Shown: piece after piece, positions 43,351-55,125 of the stretch
How the letters are laid out: each line of letters begins with the position of its first letter
Position numbering within the stretch: the stretch's first letter is position 1
Origin: DATCLS01 sp035296625
Lineage (GTDB): Bacteria; Actinomycetota; Acidimicrobiia; Acidimicrobiales; VFJN01
Assembly (NCBI GenBank): GCA_035296625.1
Contig: DATHAO010000062.1
Location: 42,934-106,933, forward strand
DNA length: 64,000 bases
Reading direction: 5' to 3'
Position numbers and translations under genes: made by a program
Notes under the pieces: model-generated
The model's input: the letters and a program-made list of their open reading frames with translations, nothing else
Database searches by the model: none
Told to the model about the DNA's origin: nothing

Positions 43351-43505
43351 CGCGCGCGGCGCGGGCGCTACGCTTCGTCGTGCCTGGCGACCCTCGCTGC
43401 GACGTTCCGTCGTGGAGAACGGCGGTCCCCGGGGGGAACCGGCGTTTGGGTCCGGCGTCGCTGGTCCGTAGGCTGGAACTCTCTGCTCGACCCAAGGATC
43501 GACTT

Positions 43506-43730
43506 TTGCCCAAGACCAAGGACGACGCCTTCATCCTCGAAGGTCGTACCGAAGAAGCGCTGAAGGGTGGCGTGTTCCGCATCACCCTCGACAACGGCCA
43601 TGAGGTGCTCGGCCACCTCAGCGGCAAGATGCGCAAGAACCGCATCCGCATCCTCCCGGGTGATCGGGTGCAGATAGAGGTCTCGGCCTACGACCTCAAC
43701 CGGGGCCGGATCACCTACCGCTACAAGTAG
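43506..43730 (+). CDS. infA: Translation initiation factor IF-1
   Basis: A 74-residue IF-1 (S1/OB fold): DDAFILEGRTEEALKGGVFR, ITLDNGHEVLGHLSGKMRKN and RIRILPGDRVQIEVSAYDLN followed by RGRITYRYK. IF-1 binds the ribosomal A site with IF-2 and IF-3. TTG 43506 is the only start that gives the PKTKDDAF N-terminus. The usual ribosomal-protein neighbours (rpmJ, rpsM, map) are absent, so this is a stand-alone copy; whether a second infA exists elsewhere cannot be seen. Confidence 0.93.
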   Translation: MPKTKDDAFILEGRTEEALKGGVFRITLDNGHEVLGHLSGKMRKNRIRILPGDRVQIEVSAYDLNRGRITYRYK

Positions 43731-43753
43731 CGACACCGCGATCCACCCGTCGG

Positions 43754-43775
43754 GCCGCCGGCCGTGGCCGGCGGC
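43754..43775. terminator. Hairpin between infA and the MFS gene end
   Basis: GCCGCCGGCC and GGCCGGCGGC are perfect inverted arms (a 9-bp stem with a CGTG loop if a minimal loop is kept). It lies 24 bp after infA and 11 bp after the convergent MFS stop, so it could terminate both. No T run follows. Confidence 0.55.
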
Positions 43776-43785
43776 TCCTGCGCGC

Positions 43786-45273
43786 TCAGGCTCCGGTGGC
43801 CGCCTCGGTCGCCTCGCTCGCCGCCGCCGCCGACGCCACCGCGTCGGGTCCCGGGCCGCCGGGGAACCGGTCGACGTCGCGCAGCGCGGGGAAGAGGAAC
43901 CACCACGCCGCCGCCACCGCCAGCGTCGCCACCCCGCCGAGGCCGACGGCCGCCGCCGGGCCCAGCAGCTGGCCCGCCACGCCCGACTCGAAGGCGCCGA
44001 GCTCGTTGGACGCCCCGATGAAGACGTTCTCGACCGCCAGCACCCGGCCCCGCATGGTCGGCGGCGTCACGAGCGGCACGAGCGTGGCGCGGATGAACAC
44101 GCTGATGGCGTCGGCCCCCGAGGCCACGAGCAGGGCCACGAACGCGACGGCGTAGCTGCGCGTGGCCCCGAGCGCGATCGTGGCGAGGCCGAACACGGCG
44201 ATCACGGCCAGCAGGACCCGGCCCACGTGGCGCGTCACCGGCCGGAACGCCAGCACGCCCATCACGGTCGCCGCCCCGATGCCGGTGGCGGCCCGTAGCC
44301 AACCGAAGCCCACGGCTCCCACGCCCAGGCGGTCCTCGGCGATCGCCGGGAGCAGGGCGACGGCGCCGCCGAACAGGACGGCGAACAGGTCGAGCGAGAT
44401 GGCCCCGAACAGGATCGGCTGGCGCCGGACGAAGACCAGGCCGTCGAGCGCGTCCCGCAGTCCCGGCCGAGCTGCGGATCCGGTGTCGGCGTCGGGCGGC
44501 GTGCCGCCGGCGGGCGGCGTGATGCCGTCGGGAAGCGTGCCGGTGCCGCCCTCGGGCGCGACGACGCCCGGTGCGCCGGGTGCAGCGGGGCCGTCCGCGG
44601 TGGCCGAGGCGCCGGCGGGTGGGCCGGGGACGGGGTGGGGGCGGTCGATGCGCACGAGGCGCACGGACACCGCCGCAGCGAGAAACAGCACCGCTGCTGC
44701 GAGATATGGCGCCCGCACGTCGAGGGCGTAGAGGGAGCCGGCGAGCACCGGGCCGACGATGAGCGCCACCTGGAACGTGATCGACCAGCGGGGGATGAGC
44801 CAGGGCAGGTGCTCGGCGGGGACGGCATCGGCCGGCAGCGAGCGGATCGACGGCGCCCCGAACGCCCGCCCTACCCCGAACACCACGGCGATGGCGAACA
44901 ACGGGCCGACCGCGGTGGGCCGGCTGGCCGTGTAGACGACGAGCAACAGCGCGGCGCCGGCCTGGGCGACGAGGGACAGCGCGCCGACCCGGCGTCGGTC
45001 GAACCGGTCCGCCACGGCGCCGGTGACGAGCACGAGGAGGGCGGCGGGCACGAACTCGGCGAGCCCCACGAGGCCGAGGTCGAGCTCGCGTCCGCTGAGG
45101 TCGTAGACCTGCTTGCCGAGCGCAGTCACCAGAGCGAGCGACCCGGCGCCCGATCCGAAGCACGCGGCGAGAAGCGGCCCGGTCGTGCGGTCGAGCCGAG
45201 GCCCGGGGAGCGGGGGCCCATGGGCGTCGGTGCCGGGCGGCGGGCTCGCGTCGGGGTCAGAGGCCTCGGCCAT
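43786..45273 (-). CDS. Major facilitator superfamily transporter
   Basis: A 495-residue 12-helix MFS protein of the enterobactin-exporter-like (DUF894/EntS) type. N-terminal helices include GLAEFVPAALLVLVTGAVAD followed by RFDRRRV (motif A region) and PADAVPAEHLPWLIPRWS. A long Pro/Gly-rich cytoplasmic loop (about residues 215-270) separates the halves, and MRGRVLAVENVFIGASNELG lies in the second half. Substrate unknown; efflux is likely. It is divergent from the Lhr helicase gene with a 98-bp gap. Confidence 0.88.
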   Translation of the reverse strand: MAEASDPDASPPPGTDAHGPPLPGPRLDRTTGPLLAACFGSGAGSLALVTALGKQVYDLSGRELDLGLVGLAEFVPAALLVLVTGAVADRFDRRRVGALSLVAQAGAALLLVVYTASRPTAVGPLFAIAVVFGVGRAFGAPSIRSLPADAVPAEHLPWLIPRWSITFQVALIVGPVLAGSLYALDVRAPYLAAAVLFLAAAVSVRLVRIDRPHPVPGPPAGASATADGPAAPGAPGVVAPEGGTGTLPDGITPPAGGTPPDADTGSAARPGLRDALDGLVFVRRQPILFGAISLDLFAVLFGGAVALLPAIAEDRLGVGAVGFGWLRAATGIGAATVMGVLAFRPVTRHVGRVLLAVIAVFGLATIALGATRSYAVAFVALLVASGADAISVFIRATLVPLVTPPTMRGRVLAVENVFIGASNELGAFESGVAGQLLGPAAAVGLGGVATLAVAAAWWFLFPALRDVDRFPGGPGPDAVASAAAASEATEAATGA

Positions 45274-45371
45274 GGGCGCCCCAGTCAACCCGGCCCCCGC
45301 CCGGCCACCACCCGGGTTTCCCGGGGGAACGGCTGCCTCGTTGTCACACCCGTGGTGCAGACTCGGGGGCC

Positions 45372-48300
45372 ATGGTGCAGGTTGTTCGGCCGAAGCGGGC
45401 AGTGGGCCCGGTGCGCTCCGGCGCGCCCCTGCGGCCGGGCCGGGGCGAGCGGTCGTCGGGGGCGCAGCTCGGATTCGCCTTCCCCGGCCTCGCCACCGGT
45501 CCCGCCGCCGAGGTGCGGGGCGACGGGCTCGACGCGTTCCACCCGGCGGTCGCCACGTGGTTCCGGCGCCGGTTCCCCGACGGTCCCACGCCGCCGCAGG
45601 CCGAGGGCTGGCCGGCGATCGCGTCGGGGGCCGACACGTTGATCGCCGCGCCGACCGGATCCGGCAAGACGCTCGCCGGCTTCCTCGTGGCGATCGACGC
45701 CCTCTACCGGGCCCATGCCGCCGGCGACGACGTCGGCGCCACGGCCCGGGTGGTCTACGTGTCGCCGCTGAAGGCGCTGGCCGTCGACATCGCCCACAAC
45801 CTCGAGCGCCCGCTGTGCGAGATCGCGGAGGTGGCGGTCGAGCTCGGCCTCGACCCGGCGCCGATCCGGGTGGGGGTCCGCACGGGCGACACCACGAGCT
45901 CGCAGCGCGCATCGATGGTGCGTCGCCCACCGGCGTTCGTGGTGACCACGCCCGAGTCGCTCTACCTGCTGGTGTCCAGCCCCCGGGGCCGCGACGCCCT
46001 GCGGACCGTGCAGTCGGTGATCGTCGACGAGATCCACGCCGTGGCGCGCGACAAGCGCGGCGCCCACCTGGCCCTCACGCTCGAGCGGCTCGAGGCCCTG
46101 TGCGGGCGGCGCCCCACCCGGGTCGGCCTGTCCGCGACGCAGCGGCCCATCGACACGGTCGGGCGCCTGCTCGTCGGCGACCGCCCGCTGCCCACCGTGG
46201 TCGACGTCGGCCACCGGCGCGACCTCGACCTGGCGCTCGAGCTGCCCGACGGCGAGCTCGAGGCCGTGGCCTCGGCCGAGCAGATGGCCGACGTGCTCGA
46301 CCGTGTGGCGACGCTCGTCGGCGAGCACCGCACGACGATCGTGTTCGTCAACACCCGCCGGCTGGCCGAGCGGCTGGCCCACCAGCTGGGCGAGCGGCTT
46401 GGCGACGACGTGGTCGCCGCCCACCACGGCAGCCTCTCGAAGGACCGGCGCCACCGCGTCGAGACACGCCTGCGCGCCGGCGACCTCCGGGCGCTCGTGG
46501 CCACGGCGTCGCTCGAGCTGGGCATCGACATCGGTCCGGTCGAGCTCGTCTGCCAGATCGGCTCGCCGCGCAGCATCGCCACGTTCCTCCAGCGCGTCGG
46601 CCGGTCGAACCACACCCGGTCGGGCACGCCCAAGGGGCGCATCTATCCGATGACCCGTGACGAGCTGGTCGAGTGCACGGCGCTGCTGGCGGCCGTCCGG
46701 GCCGGGCGGCTCGACGCCATCGTGCCGTCGCGCCTCCCGCTCGACATCGCGGCCCAGCACGTGGTCGCCGAGGTCGGCGCCCGCGAGTGGCGCACCGGCG
46801 AGCTCTACGACCTGGTGCGGCGGGCGGCGCCGTTCACCCAGCTGTCGCGCGACCGGTTCGACGAGGTCGTCGAGCTCGTGACCGACGGCATCGAGACCGG
46901 CCGCGGGCGGCGGGGCGCCTATCTGCACCACGACGCCGTCAACGGCGAGCTGCGCCCCCGGCGCGGCGCCCGGCTCGCGGCGGCGACCTCGGGCGGCGCC
47001 ATTCCCGAGACCGGCGACTACCGGGTCGTGGCCGAGCCCGACGACACGCCGGTCGGCACCGTCAACGAGGACTGGGCCGTCGAGTCCATGGCCGGCGACA
47101 TCTTCCTGCTCGGCACGCACTCCTGGCAGATCCGGCGCATCGAGGCCGGGGTGGTGCGCGTGCACGACGCCGGCGACACGCCACCCACCGTGCCGTTCTG
47201 GCAGGGCGAGGCACCGGCGCGCACGGCGGAGCTCTCGGAGGAGGTGTCCCGGCTGCGGCGCCGGGTCGACGAGCTTCTGGCCGGGGGCGACCCCGACGAG
47301 GCCCGGCGGTGGCTCGCCGCGGTGGCCGGCATCGGGCCCGAGGCCGCCACGATGATCGTCGACTACCTGGCGGCGGGGCGGGCGGTGCTGGGGGCGATGC
47401 CGACCCAGACGTGCCTCGTGCTCGAGCGGTTCTTCGACGGCACCGGCGGCATGCAGCTCGTCGTGCACTCGCCCTACGGCGGGCGCATCAACCGGGGCCT
47501 CGGTCTGGCCCTGCGCAAGAAGTTCTGCCGCACGTTCAACTTCGAGCTGCAGGCGGCGGCGAGCGACGACGCCGTCGTTCTCTCGCTGGGCCCCCATCAC
47601 AGCTTCCCGCTCGACGAGGTGCCCCGCTACGTCTCGAGCCGCACCGTGCGCGACACGCTCGAGCACGCCGTTCTGGACTCGCCGATGTTCCAGGCCCGCT
47701 GGCGCTGGAACCTCAACCGCGCGCTGGTCGTGCTGCGCTTCCGGGGCGGCAAGCGGAACCCGCCGCCCCTCCAGCGGATGGAGTCCGACGACCTGCTGGC
47801 GGCCGTGTTCCCCCAGGCGGCCGCCTGCCAGGAGAACGTCACCGGCCCGATCGAGATCCCCGACCACCTGCTGGTCCGCCAGACGCTCGACGACACCCTG
47901 CACGAGGCGCTCGACGTCGACGGCCTGCGCGAGCTGCTGGCCCGCATCGAGACCGGCGACGTCATGGTGCACTGCGCGGACACGACCGAGGCGTCGGTGC
48001 TGGCGCACGAGATCATCACCGCCAAGCCCTACGCCTTCCTCGACGACGAGGAGACGCAGAACCGCCGCACGAACGCCGTCACGTTGCGCCGGGGGTTGCA
48101 GGTCGACCTGTCGTCGGTTGGGGCGCTCGACCCGGCGGCCATCGAGCAGGTCCAGGCCGAGGTGGAGCCGGCGCCGACCACGGCCGACGACCTCCACGAC
48201 CTGCTCGCCTCGCTGGTCGTCGTGCGGGCGCACGAGCCGTGGCGGCCGATGTTCGAGGAGTTGGCGGCGCGCGGCCGTGCCCACGCCCTGCCCGTGCCGG

Positions 48301-50093
48301 CGCGCTCCTGCGCGCCCGGTGATCCGGCTGCCGCCCGAACCGGCGTCATCGAGGCCGGGAACGTGGGCTCCGATGACGCCGGTTCGGGGCCGGGCGTGGC
48401 CGGCGGCCACGACAGCGAACTGTGGTGCACGACCGAGGCGCTCGCCGACGCCCGCCTGGCGCTCGGCCTCTGCGACGACGGCGACGCCGCCGATGACGCC
48501 GCCGCCGACGCGGTCGTCCGGGCGGTGCGCGGCCACCTCGAGATCGCCGGCCTCACCACCGCGTCCCGCCTCGCCGTCGCCACGACGATGCCGGCCGCCC
48601 GGGTCGAGTGGGCGCTGCTGGCCCTCCAGCAGTCCGGCGTCGCCATGCAGGGCCGCTACACCGCCGCCGCTCGGGGAGCCGGCGCCCCGGCCGAGGCCGG
48701 CGCGGCGTTCGACGACGATCCGGCTGGCGTCGCCGGTCCAGAGGCCGGCGGTCCCGGCGGAGCCGGGGATGTCGACGATGCCGGCGGGACCGGCCGTGGG
48801 CCCGGCGCCCCGACCGGCGAGCCCGAGTGGGTGGCCCGCCGGTTGCTGGCCCGCATGCACTCCTACTCCCGTCGGAGCCGGCGCAGGCGGGTCCAGCCCG
48901 CGACCGCGCAGGACCTCATGCGCTTCCTGCTGCGCTGGCAGCACGTCGCGCCGGGCACCCAGCTCGACGGGCAGGCGGGCCTGAGCGCGCTCGTCGAGCA
49001 GTTGCAGGGCTTCGAGAGCGCGGCCGTGGCCTGGGAGAGCGAGGTGTTCGCCCGCCGCCTCCGCCGCCTCGACCCGGCGTGGCTCGACCGGCTCTGCCAC
49101 GACGGCGAGGTCGGCTGGCTGCGCCTCACGCCTGGCACCCGGCGCGACGCCGAGCCGGATGCGCCGTCCACGCTGATGGCGCCGTCCAAGGCGACGCCGA
49201 TCTCGGTCGTGCTCCGTGCGGATCTCGGGTGGCTGCTGGGCGCCGCCCGCACGGCCGGTCCGGAGCCGGTGGTCCCCAGCGGCGGCGCCACCACCGAGAT
49301 CGTCGAGGCGCTCGGGCAGCGCGGTGCCTGCTTCGCGACCGACGTGGCCGCGGCTACCGGCCGCCTGCCCGACGACATCGAGCGCGGCCTGTGGGACGGC
49401 GTAGCGCGGGGACTCCTGATGTCCGACGGGTTCGGGGCGATCCGGGCGCGGGTGGCGGGGCCCGCGACCCGCCCGGCCCACCACACCCGCCGGCTGTCGC
49501 GCCTCGCCCAGGCGGCCCGGGCCACGGGGGGGTCGGCCGGGCGCTGGTCGATCGTTCCGGCCGCCGATACCGGCATCGACCGGGACGACCTGGCCGAGGC
49601 CGTCGCCGGCCAGCTGCTGGCCCGGTGGGGCGTCGTGTGCCGCGACCTGGCCGCGCACGACTCGCTGAGCCTGCCGTGGCGCGACGTGCAGTGGGCACTG
49701 CGCCGCCTCGAGGACCGGGGCCTCGTGAAGGGCGGCCGCTTCGTCGCCGGCCTCGGCGGCGAGCAGTACGCCCTCCCCGAGGCCGCCGAGCAGCTCGCCC
49801 AGGTCCGCAAGGCACCGCGCAGCGGCGAGCGGGTCGTGGTCAACGCCACCGATCCGCTCAACCTCGTCGGCGTCGTCCTGCCCGGTGCCCGCGTCCCGGC
49901 AGTGCGGACGAACACCGTCACCTACGTCGACGGCGTACCCCTGGCGACCCAGGCGGCGGAGATGGGGGCCACGGGCGCCGGCGCAGCCGCCGGCCTGCCG
50001 ACCGAGATCGTCAGCTCGAGTCATGACCCTGGGTGCCAGCACGTCGCCGACGAACTGGGGCGGACGGGCCGGGTCGCCGAGCCGACGACCTGA
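45372..50093 (+). CDS. lhr: Lhr-type ATP-dependent helicase
   Basis: A 1573-residue Lhr helicase. Walker A APTGSGKT (about 93), VVYVSPLKALAVDI, DEIH (about 219), LSATQRPIDTVGRLL, GSLSKDRRHRVETRLRAGDL and LQRVGRSNHT (motif VI) are complete. After the Lhr core come the long C-terminal winged-helix repeats typical of the full-length enzyme, ending PLNLVGVVLPG and NTVTYVDGVPL. Lhr unwinds DNA-RNA and DNA duplexes and is linked to DNA damage repair in mycobacteria. A Gly/Ala/Pro-rich insertion at about residues 1100-1150 is variable. The frame is clean over 4.7 kb. Confidence 0.95.
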   Translation: MVQVVRPKRAVGPVRSGAPLRPGRGERSSGAQLGFAFPGLATGPAAEVRGDGLDAFHPAVATWFRRRFPDGPTPPQAEGWPAIASGADTLIAAPTGSGKTLAGFLVAIDALYRAHAAGDDVGATARVVYVSPLKALAVDIAHNLERPLCEIAEVAVELGLDPAPIRVGVRTGDTTSSQRASMVRRPPAFVVTTPESLYLLVSSPRGRDALRTVQSVIVDEIHAVARDKRGAHLALTLERLEALCGRRPTRVGLSATQRPIDTVGRLLVGDRPLPTVVDVGHRRDLDLALELPDGELEAVASAEQMADVLDRVATLVGEHRTTIVFVNTRRLAERLAHQLGERLGDDVVAAHHGSLSKDRRHRVETRLRAGDLRALVATASLELGIDIGPVELVCQIGSPRSIATFLQRVGRSNHTRSGTPKGRIYPMTRDELVECTALLAAVRAGRLDAIVPSRLPLDIAAQHVVAEVGAREWRTGELYDLVRRAAPFTQLSRDRFDEVVELVTDGIETGRGRRGAYLHHDAVNGELRPRRGARLAAATSGGAIPETGDYRVVAEPDDTPVGTVNEDWAVESMAGDIFLLGTHSWQIRRIEAGVVRVHDAGDTPPTVPFWQGEAPARTAELSEEVSRLRRRVDELLAGGDPDEARRWLAAVAGIGPEAATMIVDYLAAGRAVLGAMPTQTCLVLERFFDGTGGMQLVVHSPYGGRINRGLGLALRKKFCRTFNFELQAAASDDAVVLSLGPHHSFPLDEVPRYVSSRTVRDTLEHAVLDSPMFQARWRWNLNRALVVLRFRGGKRNPPPLQRMESDDLLAAVFPQAAACQENVTGPIEIPDHLLVRQTLDDTLHEALDVDGLRELLARIETGDVMVHCADTTEASVLAHEIITAKPYAFLDDEETQNRRTNAVTLRRGLQVDLSSVGALDPAAIEQVQAEVEPAPTTADDLHDLLASLVVVRAHEPWRPMFEELAARGRAHALPVPARSCAPGDPAAARTGVIEAGNVGSDDAGSGPGVAGGHDSELWCTTEALADARLALGLCDDGDAADDAAADAVVRAVRGHLEIAGLTTASRLAVATTMPAARVEWALLALQQSGVAMQGRYTAAARGAGAPAEAGAAFDDDPAGVAGPEAGGPGGAGDVDDAGGTGRGPGAPTGEPEWVARRLLARMHSYSRRSRRRRVQPATAQDLMRFLLRWQHVAPGTQLDGQAGLSALVEQLQGFESAAVAWESEVFARRLRRLDPAWLDRLCHDGEVGWLRLTPGTRRDAEPDAPSTLMAPSKATPISVVLRADLGWLLGAARTAGPEPVVPSGGATTEIVEALGQRGACFATDVAAATGRLPDDIERGLWDGVARGLLMSDGFGAIRARVAGPATRPAHHTRRLSRLAQAARATGGSAGRWSIVPAADTGIDRDDLAEAVAGQLLARWGVVCRDLAAHDSLSLPWRDVQWALRRLEDRGLVKGGRFVAGLGGEQYALPEAAEQLAQVRKAPRSGERVVVNATDPLNLVGVVLPGARVPAVRTNTVTYVDGVPLATQAAEMGATGAGAAAGLPTEIVSSSHDPGCQHVADELGRTGRVAEPTT

Positions 50094-50210
50094 GGACCAT
50101 CGCGACCGGCGGCGTGCGCGGGCGAGGGCCTCGCCGGCGGGTGATGGCCGCCGCGCCCCGCAGGCGTGCTCTCATGGTGGCGCCGGGGACCGCCGAACGG
50201 TGGAGGCACC

Positions 50211-51116
50211 GTGGGAAATGGACATCCTCGTCGGGTGTGCGTCACCGCGCTCGTCCTCGCGTCGGGCGCACTGGTGGCCGCCTGCCGTACCGGTGGCGAC
50301 CCGGTTGACCCCGGCCAGCCGGCGTCAACCTCCTCGACCAGCACGCCCGAGATCCCCGCGACCACGATGCCGGGCACGCCCAGCCGCCCGAGCCCGCTGG
50401 TGGCCGTCGGCGACGACGGCGCACTGGTCATCCTGCAGAACCAGACGGGCGAGCGCCTGCGCGAGTTGGCCGGGCCCGCCGTGGGCGACATCGTCGGCGT
50501 GACCGTGTCATCGGACACGGCGACGGTCTGGTTCGACGCCGACGGCACGATCTACGAGGTGGCGGTCGACGGCTCCGGCGACCCCCGGCCGGTCGCCACC
50601 GGCACGTCGCCCGAGGCGTCGACGGACGGCACCGCGCTCGCCTACGCGGACGGTGCCACCGTGGCCGTCCGCGATCTCGCGACCGGGGACGACCGCACAT
50701 GGACCGACTCGGGTTCGGTGACGTCGCTGGCCTGGACCGCTGACGGCCGCGACCTCGCCTGGGTGCGGGACGGCACCCAGCTCGTGCACCTCGACGTCGA
50801 CGGTGGCGCCGGGCCCCGGGTCGTGGCCGCGGCCATGGCGGGGGAGCAGCTCTGGTCCACGCTCGCCTCGCCCGGGGGCCTGGCCTCGGTCATGGTGGGC
50901 AGCGGCCCCGACGACACCGATCCCGAGCGCATCACGGTCGGACCCGGCACGGCGGTCGACCGCAGTCCCGACTCGACCGGCGGCGGGGCGCTCGACCGGG
51001 CGTGGGATCGCTCGCTCGCCTGGGGCCTGCGCACCGACGCCTGGCACGTCGTCCGCTGGAGCGTCGGCGGCGGCACCGGCGCCATCGCCCGCGGCTACAC
51101 CGCTGCCGACTGGTAG
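50211..51116 (+). CDS. Lipoprotein with WD40/TolB-like repeats
   Basis: A 301-residue exported lipoprotein: VTALVLASGALVAACRTGG gives signal and lipobox. After a Ser/Thr/Pro linker the protein has beta-propeller-like repeats (VAVGDDGALVILQNQTGERL; VWFDADGTIYEVAVDGSGDP; GSVTSLAWTADGRDLAWVRD). Role unknown; propellers usually bind partners. GTG 50211 follows TGGAGG and gives a normal signal peptide; the frame is also open to 50166. Confidence 0.8.
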   Translation: MGNGHPRRVCVTALVLASGALVAACRTGGDPVDPGQPASTSSTSTPEIPATTMPGTPSRPSPLVAVGDDGALVILQNQTGERLRELAGPAVGDIVGVTVSSDTATVWFDADGTIYEVAVDGSGDPRPVATGTSPEASTDGTALAYADGATVAVRDLATGDDRTWTDSGSVTSLAWTADGRDLAWVRDGTQLVHLDVDGGAGPRVVAAAMAGEQLWSTLASPGGLASVMVGSGPDDTDPERITVGPGTAVDRSPDSTGGGALDRAWDRSLAWGLRTDAWHVVRWSVGGGTGAIARGYTAADW

Positions 51117-51307
51117 CACTGGACCGCCACCGGCCGGCGGCCAGGCCCGCCCGGGCCGCCGACTCACCGACGGCGATGCGCTGCGCCGTGCGGTCCGCGA
51201 TCGGGGCCACCAGGGCGTCGTCCGCGCTCGCGTCTCGCCCTGACCGCCCGACACGTGGTCGCAAGGTCTGTCGCGCAACAAAACGCCTAGTGTCCATGGG
51301 TGGTTGT

Positions 51308-51319
51308 GACACAAGTGTC
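51308..51319. promoter_or_regulatory. Palindrome before the pyrimidine catabolic operon
   Basis: GACAC-AA-GTGTC is a perfect inverted repeat 28 bp before the first start. GTGTCC also occurs about 25 bp upstream. With the 230-bp gap holding no gene, this is the most likely control region; the regulator gene is not in the window. Confidence 0.4.
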
Positions 51320-51346
51320 CGACCCCCGCCAGGTAGGGAGGGCGTC

Positions 51347-52186
51347 ATGTCCGATGTGGTGCGTGCGGCTTTGGTGCAGGCAGCGTGGACCGGCGACAGG
51401 GAGTCGATGACCAGGGTCCATGAGGACCACGCCCGCCAGGCGGCGTCGCAGGGCGCGCACGTCATCTGCTTCCAGGAGCTGTTCTACGGCCCGTACTTCT
51501 GCCAGGTGCAGGACGCGGCCTACTACGAGTACGCCGAGTCGGTCCCCGGGCCGACCGTCGAGCGCTTCCAGACGATCGCCGCCGAGACGGGCATGGTCAT
51601 CGTGCTTCCGGTGTACGAGAAGGAGCAGGAGGGCGTCCTCTACAACACGGCGGCGGTCATCGACGCCGACGGGGCGTACCTCGGCAAGTACCGCAAGACC
51701 CACATCCCGCAGGTGAAGGGGTTCTGGGAGAAGTTCTACTTCCGGCCCGGCAACCTCGGGTACCCGATCTTCGACACCGCAGTGGGCCGCATCGGCGTCT
51801 ACATCTGCTACGACCGCCACTTCCCCGAGGGCTGGCGGGCGCTCGGCCTGGCCGGCGCCAAGATCGTCTTCAACCCGTCCGCCACGAGCCGCGGCCTGTC
51901 GATGTACCTCTGGAACCTCGAGCAGCCGGCCTCGGCCGTGGCCAACGAGTACTTCGTCGGCGCTATAAACCGGGTGGGCACCGAGCCGCTGGGCGACAAC
52001 GACTTCTACGGGTCGAGCTACTTCGTCGACCCCCGCGGCCAGCTCGTCGGCGAGGCCGCCAGCGACACGAAGGACGAGCTCGTCGTGCGCGACCTCGACA
52101 TGACGAAGCTCGCCGAGGTCCGCGAGCAGTGGCAGTTCTACCGGGACCGGCGTCCGTCGATGTACGGCTCACTCACCGAGGCCTGA
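51347..52186 (+). CDS. Nitrilase-superfamily amidohydrolase (beta-ureidopropionase-like)
   Basis: A 279-residue carbon-nitrogen hydrolase. The triad is visible: Glu44 (CFQELFYGPY), Lys117 (KYRKTHIPQV) and Cys154 (GVYICYDRHFPEGWR). The F-W-E-K-F-Y-F-R-P-G-N and Y-E-Y-A-E segments match N-carbamoylputrescine amidase and beta-ureidopropionase. Standing directly before dihydropyrimidinase (3-bp gap), it most likely hydrolyses N-carbamoyl-beta-alanine to beta-alanine, CO2 and ammonia, the third step of reductive pyrimidine breakdown. A ribosome site GGAGGG precedes ATG 51347. Confidence 0.92.
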   Translation: MSDVVRAALVQAAWTGDRESMTRVHEDHARQAASQGAHVICFQELFYGPYFCQVQDAAYYEYAESVPGPTVERFQTIAAETGMVIVLPVYEKEQEGVLYNTAAVIDADGAYLGKYRKTHIPQVKGFWEKFYFRPGNLGYPIFDTAVGRIGVYICYDRHFPEGWRALGLAGAKIVFNPSATSRGLSMYLWNLEQPASAVANEYFVGAINRVGTEPLGDNDFYGSSYFVDPRGQLVGEAASDTKDELVVRDLDMTKLAEVREQWQFYRDRRPSMYGSLTEA

Positions 52187-52189
52187 GCC

Positions 52190-53608
<1,419 letters not shown>

Positions 53609-53621
53609 GGCAGTACCTGTC

Positions 53622-55109
<1,488 letters not shown>

Positions 55110-55125
55110 GCGGGCGGAGACAGAC

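Noticed and set aside
45285..50042. A 4.8-kb minus-strand open frame opposite lhr
   Set aside because: Same artefact; the plus strand encodes a full Lhr helicase with all motifs.
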